This document shows, one piece after another, positions 6,657 through 15,440 of a stretch of 64,000 bases of DNA. Every line of letters begins with the position of its first letter. Within the stretch, counting starts at the first letter, position 1. The notes below the pieces were generated by a model. The model made no database searches. It saw only the letters and a list, made by a program, of their open reading frames with translations, and was not told the origin of the DNA. This DNA comes from an uncultured Prevotella sp. (GTDB lineage Bacteria; Bacteroidota; Bacteroidia; Bacteroidales; Bacteroidaceae): positions 393,313 to 457,312 of the forward strand of contig CAJODL010000001.1 in assembly GCA_905233165.1 (NCBI GenBank), in the 5' to 3' direction. Both the position numbers and the translations under genes were made by a program.

Positions 6657-8099
6657 TTATCTTCCTAAAATCTTTTTTACAGCAATTACTAATTTATCAA
6701 CATCTTCGCGAGTGTTGTATAGAGCAAATGTAGGACGTACACTCATCTCGTATCCTAGAGCACGCAAGGCAGGTTGTGCGCAGTGGTGTCCAGCACGTAC
6801 AGCGATACCTTCCTTGTCGAGCAGAGTACCCACCTCTGGCACAGGTATGCCATCGAGGACGAAGCTAACTACCGAAACGCGGTTCTTTGGGTTGCCAATG
6901 AGCGTCAAGCCCGGAATTTGTCCCAGCTGTTCGCGTGCATACTCTGTGAGCTGGTGCTCATGATGCTCAATATTACGGATGCCGAGATGGTTCACGTAAT
7001 CGAGTGCCGCTCCCAAACCGATGGCATCAGCCACATTTGGTGTGCCAGCCTCGAAACGTGCCGGTGGCTCATTATACTCTGTGCGTTCGATGGTCACATC
7101 CTTAATCATGTTACCACCACCTTGCCAAGGCTGCATCTTGTCAAGCAGCTCCTTGCGACCATATACTACACCGATGCCGTTAGGACCGTAAATCTTGTGG
7201 CCGCTGAATACGAAGAAATCAGCTCCCAGCTTCTGTACGTCAACAGGTGTGTGGGCAATGGACTGCGCTCCGTCTATCAACACTGGAATATGGTGAGAGT
7301 GAGCAATGTCGATGATGCGCTGCACATCGTTGATAGTACCGAAGGTGTTGTTTACATGTCCTACGGAGACGAATCGTGTACGAGGTGTTATGAGTCGTTC
7401 AAACTCCGAGAGGATAAGGTCTCCGTTCTGATCTGTCGGAATAGCCCTCAGCGTAGCACCACGTTCCTGGCATACACGCTGCCAAGGCACGATGTTTGCG
7501 TGGTGGTCCAGTTCAGATACTATCACTTCGTCGCCAGGTGTAAGGAATTGTCTTCCATAAGCCTGTGCCACCAAATTGATGCCCTCTGTAGTGCCTCGTA
7601 CGAAGATTATCTCCTCGCTTGTTGCGGCATTGAGGAAACGCTGCACCTTCTCACGTGCCTCCTCATAAGCATCTGTAGCGCGCGCTGCCAGAGTGTGTGC
7701 TCCGCGATGTATGTTGGAGTTGTACGTGCGATAATAATCAGAAATCTTATCGATTACCTGATTAGGCTTTTGCGTCGTCGCACCATTATCCAACCACACG
7801 AGGTCGTGGCCATTCACCTTCTGCTGCAATACTGGGAAGTCGCGCTTTATCTGGTCGGAGTTTAGAGTGTCTGCCTCTTCGTAGTTCAGATTCTCCAGTT
7901 TCTGTGTCTCAGGAATGCCGATGCCGAATGGTTCGCTGGTCTCTATTGCAGAGAGATTGAGCTCTTCGTCAGGCAAGGGGAAGAACTCCTTGCGCTGTTC
8001 CTGAAATTCCTCCGGACAGTATTTTTGTGCTATTTCACGAAGCAGGGCAAAGCCAGGATCCTCTATGTCGTAGTTGTTTGTATTCTTCAAATCTATCAT
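6657..8099 (-). CDS. SufS/CsdA-type cysteine desulfurase, probable encapsulin cargo
   Basis: 480 residues, about 75 more than a plain SufS. It is PLP-dependent and takes sulfur from cysteine to give alanine and an enzyme persulfide. PLP Lys302 is in SGHKIYGP and the reactive Cys440 in RAGHHCAQPAL. The first 80 residues are an extra, Pro/Glu-rich, probably disordered segment (FFPLPDEE, EPFGIGIPETQKLENL). Extensions of this kind target desulfurases into family 2 encapsulins. Its ATG overlaps the stop of the shell gene by four bases (ATGA), so shell and cargo are translationally coupled. Catalytic assignment is firm; encapsulation is inferred from the extension and neighbour. Confidence 0.92.
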   Translation of the reverse strand: MIDLKNTNNYDIEDPGFALLREIAQKYCPEEFQEQRKEFFPLPDEELNLSAIETSEPFGIGIPETQKLENLNYEEADTLNSDQIKRDFPVLQQKVNGHDLVWLDNGATTQKPNQVIDKISDYYRTYNSNIHRGAHTLAARATDAYEEAREKVQRFLNAATSEEIIFVRGTTEGINLVAQAYGRQFLTPGDEVIVSELDHHANIVPWQRVCQERGATLRAIPTDQNGDLILSEFERLITPRTRFVSVGHVNNTFGTINDVQRIIDIAHSHHIPVLIDGAQSIAHTPVDVQKLGADFFVFSGHKIYGPNGIGVVYGRKELLDKMQPWQGGGNMIKDVTIERTEYNEPPARFEAGTPNVADAIGLGAALDYVNHLGIRNIEHHEHQLTEYAREQLGQIPGLTLIGNPKNRVSVVSFVLDGIPVPEVGTLLDKEGIAVRAGHHCAQPALRALGYEMSVRPTFALYNTREDVDKLVIAVKKILGR

Positions 8100-9535
8100 T
8101 TCTCTACTTTATTCCTGTGCTGATAGTCATGATAATAACCTACCTCTACATTCTCGAGTACTGCGATAGCATCGTCGGTGAGAGAGGCCAGTGAGAAATA
8201 TTTCGTGAGGAGATAAGAAGCAACGCCAAACTTATCAAGTCCCATCAGACGTGCGCTAAGTGATGGAGCTATCTCGCCTGGTATGCCGGTCTGATGCAAA
8301 CCAACGACACCCTGACTCTTTTCGCCTACACGAACGAGGATAATCTTTGTCGTACCAACGCCACGGCCAGTGAGATACTGTCCTTCTACCTCCACCTTGT
8401 CAGAAGGAATCAGAGGTACTCCGCGCCACAGCACCACTTTTGTTCCGAAGAGGTCGGTAGTAACAGGAGGTACACCGCGCCATGTGCATTCGCGTTCGAA
8501 GGCTGCGATAGCACGTGGATGAGCAATGAAGAATGCTGGCTCCTTCCATACCAATGAAAGCAGTTCGTCAAGGTCGTCAGGTGTTGGTGCTCCATAGCGT
8601 GTGGTAATACGATAAGCAGGATTGGCAGATGCCAGCAAGCCGAATTGCTTATTGTTGATGAGCTCCCATTCCTGACGTTCCTTGATGCTTTCTATTGACA
8701 AACGTAGCTGCTCTTCCAGTTGGTTGTAGGGGTTGTTATAGAGGTCGCTGACGCGAGTGTGAACACGTACTACTGTCTGCAAGGTGTTCAGCCCATACTC
8801 TGTTGGATTCTCTTCGTAATCGATGTATGTCTCTGGTATGATATTGTCCTCTTCGTGACCAGATACGAGGTCGATGTGCTTCTCACCATTGTCGTTTACT
8901 GATGCCTTCAGGCGCAGCTGCTTGTCAACGGCTTTGTTGAATGTCTCGCGGAAGTCTGGCACCTCGTTGATGAACTTTATCAGTTCCTTCAACTTCAGAC
9001 CAAGGAATACAGTTGGTGTTATGGCACGCACAGAAACGGTGGATTTCTGTTCGTCAAGCAGGTCTGCCTCGCCAAAGTATTCGCCGTCACCCAATAGAGC
9101 AATCCGCAGGTCCTCGCCGTGTGAACCCTTGCTGACAACCTCTGCCTGTCCGCTGGCAACGATGAAGAAACGCTGTTTGTCCTTACCTTCTTCTACGAAG
9201 TACTTGTCAACATCTACCTCCTTTGTTTCGAAAGAGCTTACCAGACGATTCAGTATCTCGTCGTCGAACTCTGAGAACAGAGGAATAGCCTTCAGGTTCT
9301 TTGCTGTAAATGATGGTACGCCGTTTACATACTGTATTGGCAGGCGGTCGTTCTTACGCAGTTCTACCTTTGTACGGTTTACGCGGAAAGTACCGCCGCT
9401 GACCTGTACCCATGGCAGGAGTTTTAGCAGCAGTCTTGGGGTGATGGAGCCCATCTGTGGGGCGGTCTTGGTAGTGGTAGCCAGTCTTCTGGCAGTAGCA
9501 GTGGTCACACTGCGCTGTAAATTTGAATCAGCCAT
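8096..9535 (-). CDS. Family 2B encapsulin shell protein with cyclic-nucleotide-binding domain
   Basis: 479 residues. The HK97-fold shell regions are N-terminal (to about 80) and C-terminal (from about 225, with YNNPYNQLEEQLRLS and FFIAHPRAIAAFERECTWRG). A Crp-type cNMP-binding domain is inserted at about 83-200 (VDKYFVEEGKDKQRFFIVASGQAEVV, split here only for description, then GEYFGEADLL). This layout defines family 2B encapsulins, which self-assemble into protein cages and commonly enclose a cysteine desulfurase, as in the Synechococcus SrpI system. In the phosphate-binding cassette the usual Arg is replaced: the sequence reads EQKSTVSVRA, so ligand binding may differ. TusA-like and DsrE-like genes lie directly upstream. 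Confidence 0.93.
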   Translation of the reverse strand: MADSNLQRSVTTATARRLATTTKTAPQMGSITPRLLLKLLPWVQVSGGTFRVNRTKVELRKNDRLPIQYVNGVPSFTAKNLKAIPLFSEFDDEILNRLVSSFETKEVDVDKYFVEEGKDKQRFFIVASGQAEVVSKGSHGEDLRIALLGDGEYFGEADLLDEQKSTVSVRAITPTVFLGLKLKELIKFINEVPDFRETFNKAVDKQLRLKASVNDNGEKHIDLVSGHEEDNIIPETYIDYEENPTEYGLNTLQTVVRVHTRVSDLYNNPYNQLEEQLRLSIESIKERQEWELINNKQFGLLASANPAYRITTRYGAPTPDDLDELLSLVWKEPAFFIAHPRAIAAFERECTWRGVPPVTTDLFGTKVVLWRGVPLIPSDKVEVEGQYLTGRGVGTTKIILVRVGEKSQGVVGLHQTGIPGEIAPSLSARLMGLDKFGVASYLLTKYFSLASLTDDAIAVLENVEVGYYHDYQHRNKVEK

Positions 9536-9598
9536 AATTGTTTGTGTTTTAAAAGTAAAAAAAAATATAATCTAATAAAGTCTGTTTTTTTTGTATTC

Positions 9599-9823
9599 CT
9601 ATCGCTCTATCACGACTTTATGGGTAGAACCCTCCACATGCTCTATAGCCACTACGTTGTAGCCTTGTTCCTTAGCATTGCGTGGCACGTTGTCCAACGG
9701 TTCGCCCTCACTCAGCAGCACCTCCAGGATGTCCCCCGGTTGCAACTTCGACAGTTCTATCTTTGTCTTCACGAAGGTCATAGGGCAATGTTCCTTCGTA
9801 ATGTCTAATACTTTTGTTGCCAT
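9599..9823 (-). CDS. TusA-like sulfur carrier protein
   Basis: 74 residues. Members hand on persulfide sulfur from cysteine desulfurases. The signature Cys is in EHCPMTFVKTK (about residue 13), followed by the two-layer alpha/beta pattern GDILEVLL and the end HKVVIER. The usual CPxP reads CPMT, which occurs in some TusA/YedF proteins. It lies between the DsrE-like gene and the encapsulin; the 63-base gap to the shell gene contains an A/T run but no clear terminator. A natural acceptor for the caged desulfurase, with DsrE as next partner; this relay is inferred. Confidence 0.88.
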   Translation of the reverse strand: MATKVLDITKEHCPMTFVKTKIELSKLQPGDILEVLLSEGEPLDNVPRNAKEQGYNVVAIEHVEGSTHKVVIER

Positions 9824-9865
9824 AATATTTAATTGAGAATTGATAATTTCTTCATTTTTTCATTT

Positions 9866-10345
9866 CTAAATGAACAGCGTTTGGCCTCCTTCGCTGAGGT
9901 TTAGGAATGATGCTACTCCCAGCACATCCTTCACCTCTGGTATGAAGTCCTCCTTCTTCAACCCCAGCACATGCATTGCCATCTCGCATGCGTATAGGTT
10001 GATTCCGAGCACCTTTGCTGCTTCTACCAGTTCCTCCAAGGTCGCCACGTTATTCTTACGCATCAGGGAGCGGAATATCTTTGGCCCTGCTCCAAGGAAG
10101 TTAAAACGGCTTGTAGGAGTGACGTTGAGACCACCCATCATAAAGCCGAAAATCTTTGTCAGCCAGTTGCCACCAGTGAAGCTGCGCCCTTGCTTCTGCT
10201 TTATGGCATCGAGCCCCCAGAAGGTAAAGAAGATATTCACCTCATAACCCACTGCTGCAGCACCCGTTGCAAGTGTAAATACTGCTGTCAGCTTGTCAAA
10301 ATCACCGCTGAAAGCGATAATACTAAGTTTTCTATTGTCTGCCAT
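9866..10345 (-). CDS. DsrE/DsrF-like family protein
   Basis: 159 residues. Proteins of this fold transfer sulfane sulfur, often paired with TusA. Seen here are the start KLSIIAFSGDFDKLTAVFTLATGA, given only in part as the family's alpha/beta opening, a hydrophobic mid-region (TKIFGFMMGGLN) and a Cys in INLYACEMAMHVLG at the usual place of the functional cysteine. The mid-region insertion is typical of the DsrE variant annotated next to TusA in many bacteria. Lies 42 bases upstream of tusA-like and 33 downstream of the PLP enzyme. The exact acceptor is unknown. Confidence 0.82.
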   Translation of the reverse strand: MADNRKLSIIAFSGDFDKLTAVFTLATGAAAVGYEVNIFFTFWGLDAIKQKQGRSFTGGNWLTKIFGFMMGGLNVTPTSRFNFLGAGPKIFRSLMRKNNVATLEELVEAAKVLGINLYACEMAMHVLGLKKEDFIPEVKDVLGVASFLNLSEGGQTLFI

Positions 10346-10353
10346 CTTTTTAT

Positions 10354-10381
10354 TTAATTCTTAATTTATAATTCATAATTA
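10354..10381. repeat. Heptanucleotide array, TTAATTC type
   Basis: TTAATTC, TTAATTT, ATAATTC, ATAATTA. The TAA stop of the PLP enzyme (10379-10381) lies within it. Confidence 0.8.
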
Positions 10382-11551
10382 TCCCACCGCTTGTTTAATG
10401 TCCTCCAAAAGGTCCTCTGGTGCTTCCAGTCCTACGGACAGACGTATTGTTGTCTGCCTTACATCCATCTGCACCAGCTGTCTTTCTGGGAAGAGTCCGA
10501 AGATTGTTGATGCCGGATGTATCGCTAATGTCCTGCTGTCAAAGAGGTTTGTGGCACGATGTATCAGTTTCAGGTTGTTGAGGAACCTAAAGCACTCCTC
10601 TTTCGATGCGAGATCTATGGTGAGCATTGCTCCTGCCGTCTTTCCGAACTGTCGCTGTGCCAAATCGTGAAAAGGATTGTCGGGCAATCCTACATAGTTC
10701 ACATTCGTTATTCCTGGCACCTCTCTCAGCGCCTCTGCAAGCCATTGCGCATTAGAGGCCTGTCGCTGGTAGCGCACGTCGAGAGTCTCCAATCCTAACG
10801 TCTGCATATAAGCTGTTTGCGGCGTCATATAAACACCTAAGTTTATAAGGAGGTCATACTTTACGAATTTGTTTATAAGCGGAAAAGTGCCGTAGTCTAT
10901 TATCAGTCCTCCTAACGATGTACCGCCGCCAGAGATGTATTTTGTACTTGATACCACCTCGATATCCACTCCGAAATCTTTTAGGGAAGTCTCTGTAAAT
11001 GGTATTATCGTAGAGTCTGCTATTACAGGCACACCCTTCTTGTGTGCTATGTCGGCTATCCCTTTGAGGTCTGCCACCTCCAGTTGTGGATTTGTTATTA
11101 TCTCCAGATAAACGCATGCCGTATTCTCGTCTATGGCATCTTCTACCGCCTGCAGGTCTGTCAGGTCGCGCAGCTTTGGTTTTACTCCCAGTCGCAGCAG
11201 CGAACCGCTGATGAGGGCCAGCGTATTACCAAAGAGGTGGCGAGAGGTGACAATGTTCTTTCCCTGTGCCGATACTGCCAGCAATACAGTACTGATGGCT
11301 GCCATGCCAGAGTTTACTGCTGTCACATGTTCTGCTCCTGTCAGGGCCTTCACACGCTGTTCAAACTGCGTCACGGTAGGGTTTGCTATTCTTGCATAGT
11401 CAGGTGCCTTGATACGATTGCAGAAGGCATCGCTCATAATTTGTGCATCATCAAATTCGAATGACACATTACTATATATAGGTACTGCCAACGACCCGTA
11501 AACATCGGGACGAACATAAGGCGTGTGTATGGCTATCGTCTGTTTTTTCAT
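10379..11551 (-). CDS. Cys/Met-metabolism PLP enzyme (gamma-synthase/lyase or sulfhydrylase)
   Basis: I start it at ATG 11551 (MKKQTIAIHTPY), 390 residues, because the promoter -7 box overlaps an upstream in-frame ATG at 11575. PF01053 features are clear: NSGMAAISTVLLA, the PLP Lys204 in SSTKYISGGGTSLGG, and the substrate end LSVGLE. The family includes cystathionine gamma-synthase and lyase, methionine gamma-lyase and O-acetylhomoserine/O-acetylserine sulfhydrylases, and sequence alone does not separate them here. As first gene of the sulfur operon, with CysE at its end, a sulfhydrylase role on O-acetylserine or a lyase role releasing thiol are both plausible. Confidence 0.82.
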   Translation of the reverse strand: MKKQTIAIHTPYVRPDVYGSLAVPIYSNVSFEFDDAQIMSDAFCNRIKAPDYARIANPTVTQFEQRVKALTGAEHVTAVNSGMAAISTVLLAVSAQGKNIVTSRHLFGNTLALISGSLLRLGVKPKLRDLTDLQAVEDAIDENTACVYLEIITNPQLEVADLKGIADIAHKKGVPVIADSTIIPFTETSLKDFGVDIEVVSSTKYISGGGTSLGGLIIDYGTFPLINKFVKYDLLINLGVYMTPQTAYMQTLGLETLDVRYQRQASNAQWLAEALREVPGITNVNYVGLPDNPFHDLAQRQFGKTAGAMLTIDLASKEECFRFLNNLKLIHRATNLFDSRTLAIHPASTIFGLFPERQLVQMDVRQTTIRLSVGLEAPEDLLEDIKQAVG

Positions 11552-11572
11552 TTTTTTATTGAATTCCGAGTG

Positions 11573-11604
11573 CAAAGTTACGGCAATTAGGTATATCTTC
11601 CAAA
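11573..11604 (-). promoter_or_regulatory. Promoter of the sulfur/encapsulin operon
   Basis: On the minus strand TTTG (11601-11604), 20 bases, then TAACTTTG (11573-11580): an exact Bacteroidetes sigma-ABfr arrangement, 21 bases before the chosen ATG. It is the best promoter in front of the nine-gene run. The gap 11581-11757 holds only this and A/T-rich sequence; an imperfect ATTCTAAA/TTTAGAAT inverted repeat lies at about 11657-11697. Confidence 0.8.
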
Positions 11605-11757
11605 TTTGTACAAAAATTCAGAAGATACACCTATATATGCTATAAAAATATTGTGATTATTCTAAATCGCCCTCAAAAAAACGACGCTTTTAGAATATTA
11701 TTCTTGAAACTTGCTCAGAATTGCGGGAATGTGAAAGTTTTTTTGCCTTTATCTGGG

Positions 11758-14622
11758 TTATTCGGTAGTTAGGTAGCCGATGTGCAGGTTGCCTTTTGTC
11801 AGCAGTTTCTTGAGGTGAGCCTTGAGCGATGCGGGGGTTACCTGACTGACGTATATCATGCCGACACCTTCTGTCACGATGCCGTTAAGCTCCTGCGTCA
11901 GGTAGTTGCGGCGACGGGTATATTCATTTCCCTTATAGTTGGCATTCGCCCTTGCGTACGTCTTGAGATAGCTTTCTATCAGCTCCCAAGTGATGAGGTC
12001 ACCCTCTGCCATCTGGTTCACTATCTGCTCTACATCTTTTGCGATGCGTTCGCGCTGGGTGGGGTTGCAGGCGAAGGAGATGGTAATTTTCATGTGTGGT
12101 ATTGGTAGCAGTGCATCTTCCATCAGAACCTGGGGGGTATAGACATCGCTATGCTGCACACGCAGCGTCTGGAGAAGCAGGTTGGCAAGTACGCCCTTCA
12201 GCACTTCGTTGTGGGCATGTGTCTGCTGCGTATATTCAAAACCTTTCTCCCAAGTGTAGAATAGCGTGGTCTGAGAAATTGGGGCAGGGGTTTCAATCTT
12301 CTCTACCATTACGGTATTCTGTGTCTTGTAATGGTCAGCAGGCCACGTCAGGCGTTTCACGCGTTCGGGCTTCGATGGAAGGGCACCGATATATTTCAGG
12401 ATATATGGCATTATGCTGTCGGCATCTACATCACCCTGTACCACCATCACAGAGCCGTTGTAGTTGGAATAGTACTCTTTCACCAGTTCACGCAAGTGGT
12501 CAACGTTGTACGAAGCGATTGCATCTGTCGATGGTGGCATCAGACGTTTTGTCTCTGCATTCGTCATCAGTCTTACCTTCAATGCCGACTGCGCCAAAGG
12601 ACTTGATGTGGTGATGGCCGATGCCAGCAGTCTCTGCTTATGCTCGGCAAACTCTACGGAGTCCACCTCGGTCGAAGTCAGCGACTTGTAAATCATCTTC
12701 AGCGTACACTCCACCCTGAAGGCATTTAGGCTGTCGCCTGGTATCCACCGAGCCGAATGGTCGTAGCTGTCGTCAAAGCTCTCTACCTTGATTGTCGTCG
12801 CTCCATTCCAGCATTCGTATTTCCTGATGCAGCTGCCCAGCATATCGTGGTAGTGGATGTCATCATCGTTGAGCGCAGAAAAGCCCTGTGGACGACGAAT
12901 CATGAAGTTTATCACGTCAGCATCAGTCTTCTGTTTCATGAACACTACTTTTATGCCGTTGGACAACATCACCTCGCTGATGCTGTCGTTGAGCACTTTC
13001 TGGCTGACGATAGTGCCAGGCACGGTAGGGATGTCGAGGCTGTCCACATTGATACGCTCCAGTTTCTTTGCTTCTTCTACCTCCACTTCTGACAATTCCT
13101 CGTCGGTCATCTGCTTCACACGTTGCCACATTGTTTCCACTTCTTCTTTTTTAGGCAATGTTGTGCTGTCGGTCATCATTACGCCTATCAGCATATTGCG
13201 TCCGTTGGTCATGCGGCGGAACTCCTCACGCAACTCGTCAGCAGTGATGTTGTTCTTTATATGGCGCTCAGCAAGCTGGCGTGCCATGTCTGATATGATG
13301 GGTTCGCCCCAGAAGAAGTTATTGAAACATCTGTTGACATAGTCTGAACTTCTGACGTTATTATCTTTTTTCGCAAACGCTGTATCAGCAAGGATGATGG
13401 CAGTAGAGTCGGCATTGTATTCAGGGTCGGTAAAGCTGTGTTGCTGTTTCCAGTATTTATCGCCAAACCCTTTGCGGCGTATCACCTCCACCTGCTTCGC
13501 CATTAGTTCCAATGTACGTAGCCACTGGTCTGCCCGAGGTGCTGACAGGTCAAATATCCATAGCTTGTCGCTAAGGTCAGCAAGGTCTAATCTTGTAACG
13601 TTACCGCTGATAATATCTGCATTTTTCGCCTTGAGACTGTTGAGTTTCTTGTCCATCGCCTTCTTTATCTCGTCGCGAAGTATGGCGGTCTTCATGCCAC
13701 CTACCATATTAAGCTGTGCCAATGGGTCTTTGGGTGTTCTCATTATCAGTCCGATGGAACAGTAGGCTTGTTGCTTGTGAGCATACAGCAGTATTTTCGG
13801 CGTTTCTGTATCTGGAATTGCCGATGGGGTAGGTGGTATGGTTTTGCCACGCTTACGATCACCAAACATCTTCTTTACCTTCTTCACCATCTTGTCGGGG
13901 TCGAAGTCGCCCACAACTACTACGGCCTGGTTTTGGGGTTGATACCAGCGATCATAGAAATTGCGCACCAACTGTTGCGAGCAGTTTTTCACAATGTTCA
14001 TGTCGCCAATAGGGTTGCGTTTAGCGTATATGGAGTTGCCAAAGAGATCCTTCTGCAACTGATCTGCAAAGGATATGATGTTTCCGGCACGCCATTCCTC
14101 CACTACAACATTATGTTCACTCTCTACGTCTTTGGCGTCGATAATAGCATCGCCGGCCCAATCGCGAAGCAATAGCAGGCATGAGTCCATTAACAGCGTG
14201 TTATCCACAGGGATGGCATTCAGCTGATAGCGCACCGTCTCAAAGCCCGTAAAGGCATTGGTGTCGTGACCGAACTGCAAGCCGTTGCGACGGAAGAAAT
14301 TTATCATGCTGCCTGGGAAATGCTTCGTGCCTTTAAACATCATGTGTTCCGTGAAGTGGGCGATACCACGCTCATTGTCCTGCTCTACGACGGAGCCAGC
14401 CTTCACCAACAGGTAGAAGTAGGCCTGCTTTGCGGGGTTGTTACTCTTGCAGACATAATATGTCAGTCCGTTCGACAGCACGCCTTTGCGCACTGCGGTG
14501 TCTTCGGGAATTACTTGTTTGTCAATCTCTGCCAGTTTCAGACCTTTCACTTCCTGCGAAAAGCTCGGGATGCAGAATGCTGCCAACCACAGCATCAATA
14601 GGATGTTTGTACGTAAATTCAT
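11758..14622 (-). CDS. M16 family zinc peptidase (pitrilysin-like), secreted
   Basis: 954 residues with a signal peptide (MNLRTNILLMLWLAAFCIPSFSQ, of which the hydrophobic core is residues 7-19). The inverted zinc motif HxxEH reads HFTEHMMFKGT near residue 90, and the downstream acidic run VVVEEWRAG carries the third ligand. A second M16 half (from about 500, KVLNDSISEVMLSNGIKV) lacks the motif, as usual for one-chain pitrilysins. It degrades peptides in the periplasm or at the outer membrane. It starts 29 bases after the ABC ATPase gene and is probably co-transcribed with it and dgt. A routine Bacteroidales gene. Confidence 0.9.
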   Translation of the reverse strand: MNLRTNILLMLWLAAFCIPSFSQEVKGLKLAEIDKQVIPEDTAVRKGVLSNGLTYYVCKSNNPAKQAYFYLLVKAGSVVEQDNERGIAHFTEHMMFKGTKHFPGSMINFFRRNGLQFGHDTNAFTGFETVRYQLNAIPVDNTLLMDSCLLLLRDWAGDAIIDAKDVESEHNVVVEEWRAGNIISFADQLQKDLFGNSIYAKRNPIGDMNIVKNCSQQLVRNFYDRWYQPQNQAVVVVGDFDPDKMVKKVKKMFGDRKRGKTIPPTPSAIPDTETPKILLYAHKQQAYCSIGLIMRTPKDPLAQLNMVGGMKTAILRDEIKKAMDKKLNSLKAKNADIISGNVTRLDLADLSDKLWIFDLSAPRADQWLRTLELMAKQVEVIRRKGFGDKYWKQQHSFTDPEYNADSTAIILADTAFAKKDNNVRSSDYVNRCFNNFFWGEPIISDMARQLAERHIKNNITADELREEFRRMTNGRNMLIGVMMTDSTTLPKKEEVETMWQRVKQMTDEELSEVEVEEAKKLERINVDSLDIPTVPGTIVSQKVLNDSISEVMLSNGIKVVFMKQKTDADVINFMIRRPQGFSALNDDDIHYHDMLGSCIRKYECWNGATTIKVESFDDSYDHSARWIPGDSLNAFRVECTLKMIYKSLTSTEVDSVEFAEHKQRLLASAITTSSPLAQSALKVRLMTNAETKRLMPPSTDAIASYNVDHLRELVKEYYSNYNGSVMVVQGDVDADSIMPYILKYIGALPSKPERVKRLTWPADHYKTQNTVMVEKIETPAPISQTTLFYTWEKGFEYTQQTHAHNEVLKGVLANLLLQTLRVQHSDVYTPQVLMEDALLPIPHMKITISFACNPTQRERIAKDVEQIVNQMAEGDLITWELIESYLKTYARANANYKGNEYTRRRNYLTQELNGIVTEGVGMIYVSQVTPASLKAHLKKLLTKGNLHIGYLTTE

Positions 14623-14651
14623 TTTGTTTGTATTGTTAAGACTCTGCTATG

Positions 14652-15440
14652 TTAACCTTCTTCTGACGAGAAGAAGTCTGGCTTTTCTACTATCAGTTCT
14701 TCAAACGAAGAACATTTCAGCTGACCTTTGTCCATCATCCATGCTACGTCTCCGAAACGCTTTGCATGGTCAATGTCGTGTGTGGAGAGAAGTATTGCCT
14801 TGTTTAAATCCCTCGCCACCTGTGTCAGCAACCTGAACATACGGCGCTTGCTGGGATAATCGAGGAAGGCAGTCGGTTCGTCGAGCAGTATCACGGGCGT
14901 CTGCTGTGCTATAGCTTTCGCTATCATCACCTTCTGGCGTTCGCCGTCTGATATCTCCGTAATCCGTCGGTTGACAAACGGAACTCCACCCCGACCCTCC
15001 CAAGGGGAGGGAGATAAACCTTTGACCTTTGACCTTTGACCTTTGACTTCATTACAGCCTACCATATCAAGGCTTTCTCGGATAATCCTCTTGTCTTCGT
15101 CTGATAGATGGCCCCAGAATCCGGTATAAGGACTCCTGCCCATTGCCACAACATCCCACACCGTCATGCCACGGACTTCTTCGTTATGTGTCAGCACGAT
15201 GCTGATTTTTTGCGATTTCTCCGATGCTGTAAGGTCGCTGAGATTTTCGTCGCCAACAAAGATTTCCCCTTCTAATGGTGGTAGGAAACCGCACATGGTG
15301 CGCAGCAATGTACTCTTGCCGCAACCATTAACACCCAGAAGACATGTCAGTTTGCCGCTCTGCAACTCCGCAGAAACGTTGCTGGCAACCACATTGCCTT
15401 TATATCCTATAGTAAGATTCTTTAATTGAACATTGAGCAT
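14652..15440 (-). CDS. ABC transporter ATPase, FecE/BtuD type, with a repeat insertion
   Basis: 262 residues. Walker A is GVNGCGKST (36-44), signature ISDGERQKV (163-171), Walker B VILLDEPTAF, switch His in STHDIDHAKRF. The family powers import of iron chelates or cobalamin. Residues about 130-156 (14973-15053) are foreign: they read EVKGQRSKVKG, then LSPSPWEGRGG, encoded by four GACCTTT-type heptads plus a GC-rich palindrome that is intergenic elsewhere in the window. Relatives run directly from VG-x to the signature region. The insert keeps the frame and lies just before the signature motif. No permease is adjacent; the B12 permease/binding-protein pair at 46150-48069 lacks an ATPase and may be its partner. 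The start codon lies in another heptad array. Confidence 0.88.
   Translation of the reverse strand: MLNVQLKNLTIGYKGNVVASNVSAELQSGKLTCLLGVNGCGKSTLLRTMCGFLPPLEGEIFVGDENLSDLTASEKSQKISIVLTHNEEVRGMTVWDVVAMGRSPYTGFWGHLSDEDKRIIRESLDMVGCNEVKGQRSKVKGLSPSPWEGRGGVPFVNRRITEISDGERQKVMIAKAIAQQTPVILLDEPTAFLDYPSKRRMFRLLTQVARDLNKAILLSTHDIDHAKRFGDVAWMMDKGQLKCSSFEELIVEKPDFFSSEEG
14973..15053. repeat. In-frame 81-bp insertion in the ATPase gene (heptads plus palindrome)
   Basis: On the plus strand CCACCCCGACCCTCCC/AAGGGGAGGG (14986-15012) is followed by four CTTTGAC units (15020-15047). Both parts occur as intergenic repeats elsewhere (48093-48121; 4999-5074). 81 bases is a multiple of three, so the ORF continues. 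Confidence 0.85.

Noticed and set aside
6774..7865. 363-codon frame opposite the cysteine desulfurase
   Set aside because: Antisense shadow with Cys- and Val-rich composition and no recognisable motif.
12096..12614. 172-codon frame opposite the M16 peptidase
   Set aside because: Shadow; composition and lack of motifs argue against a gene.
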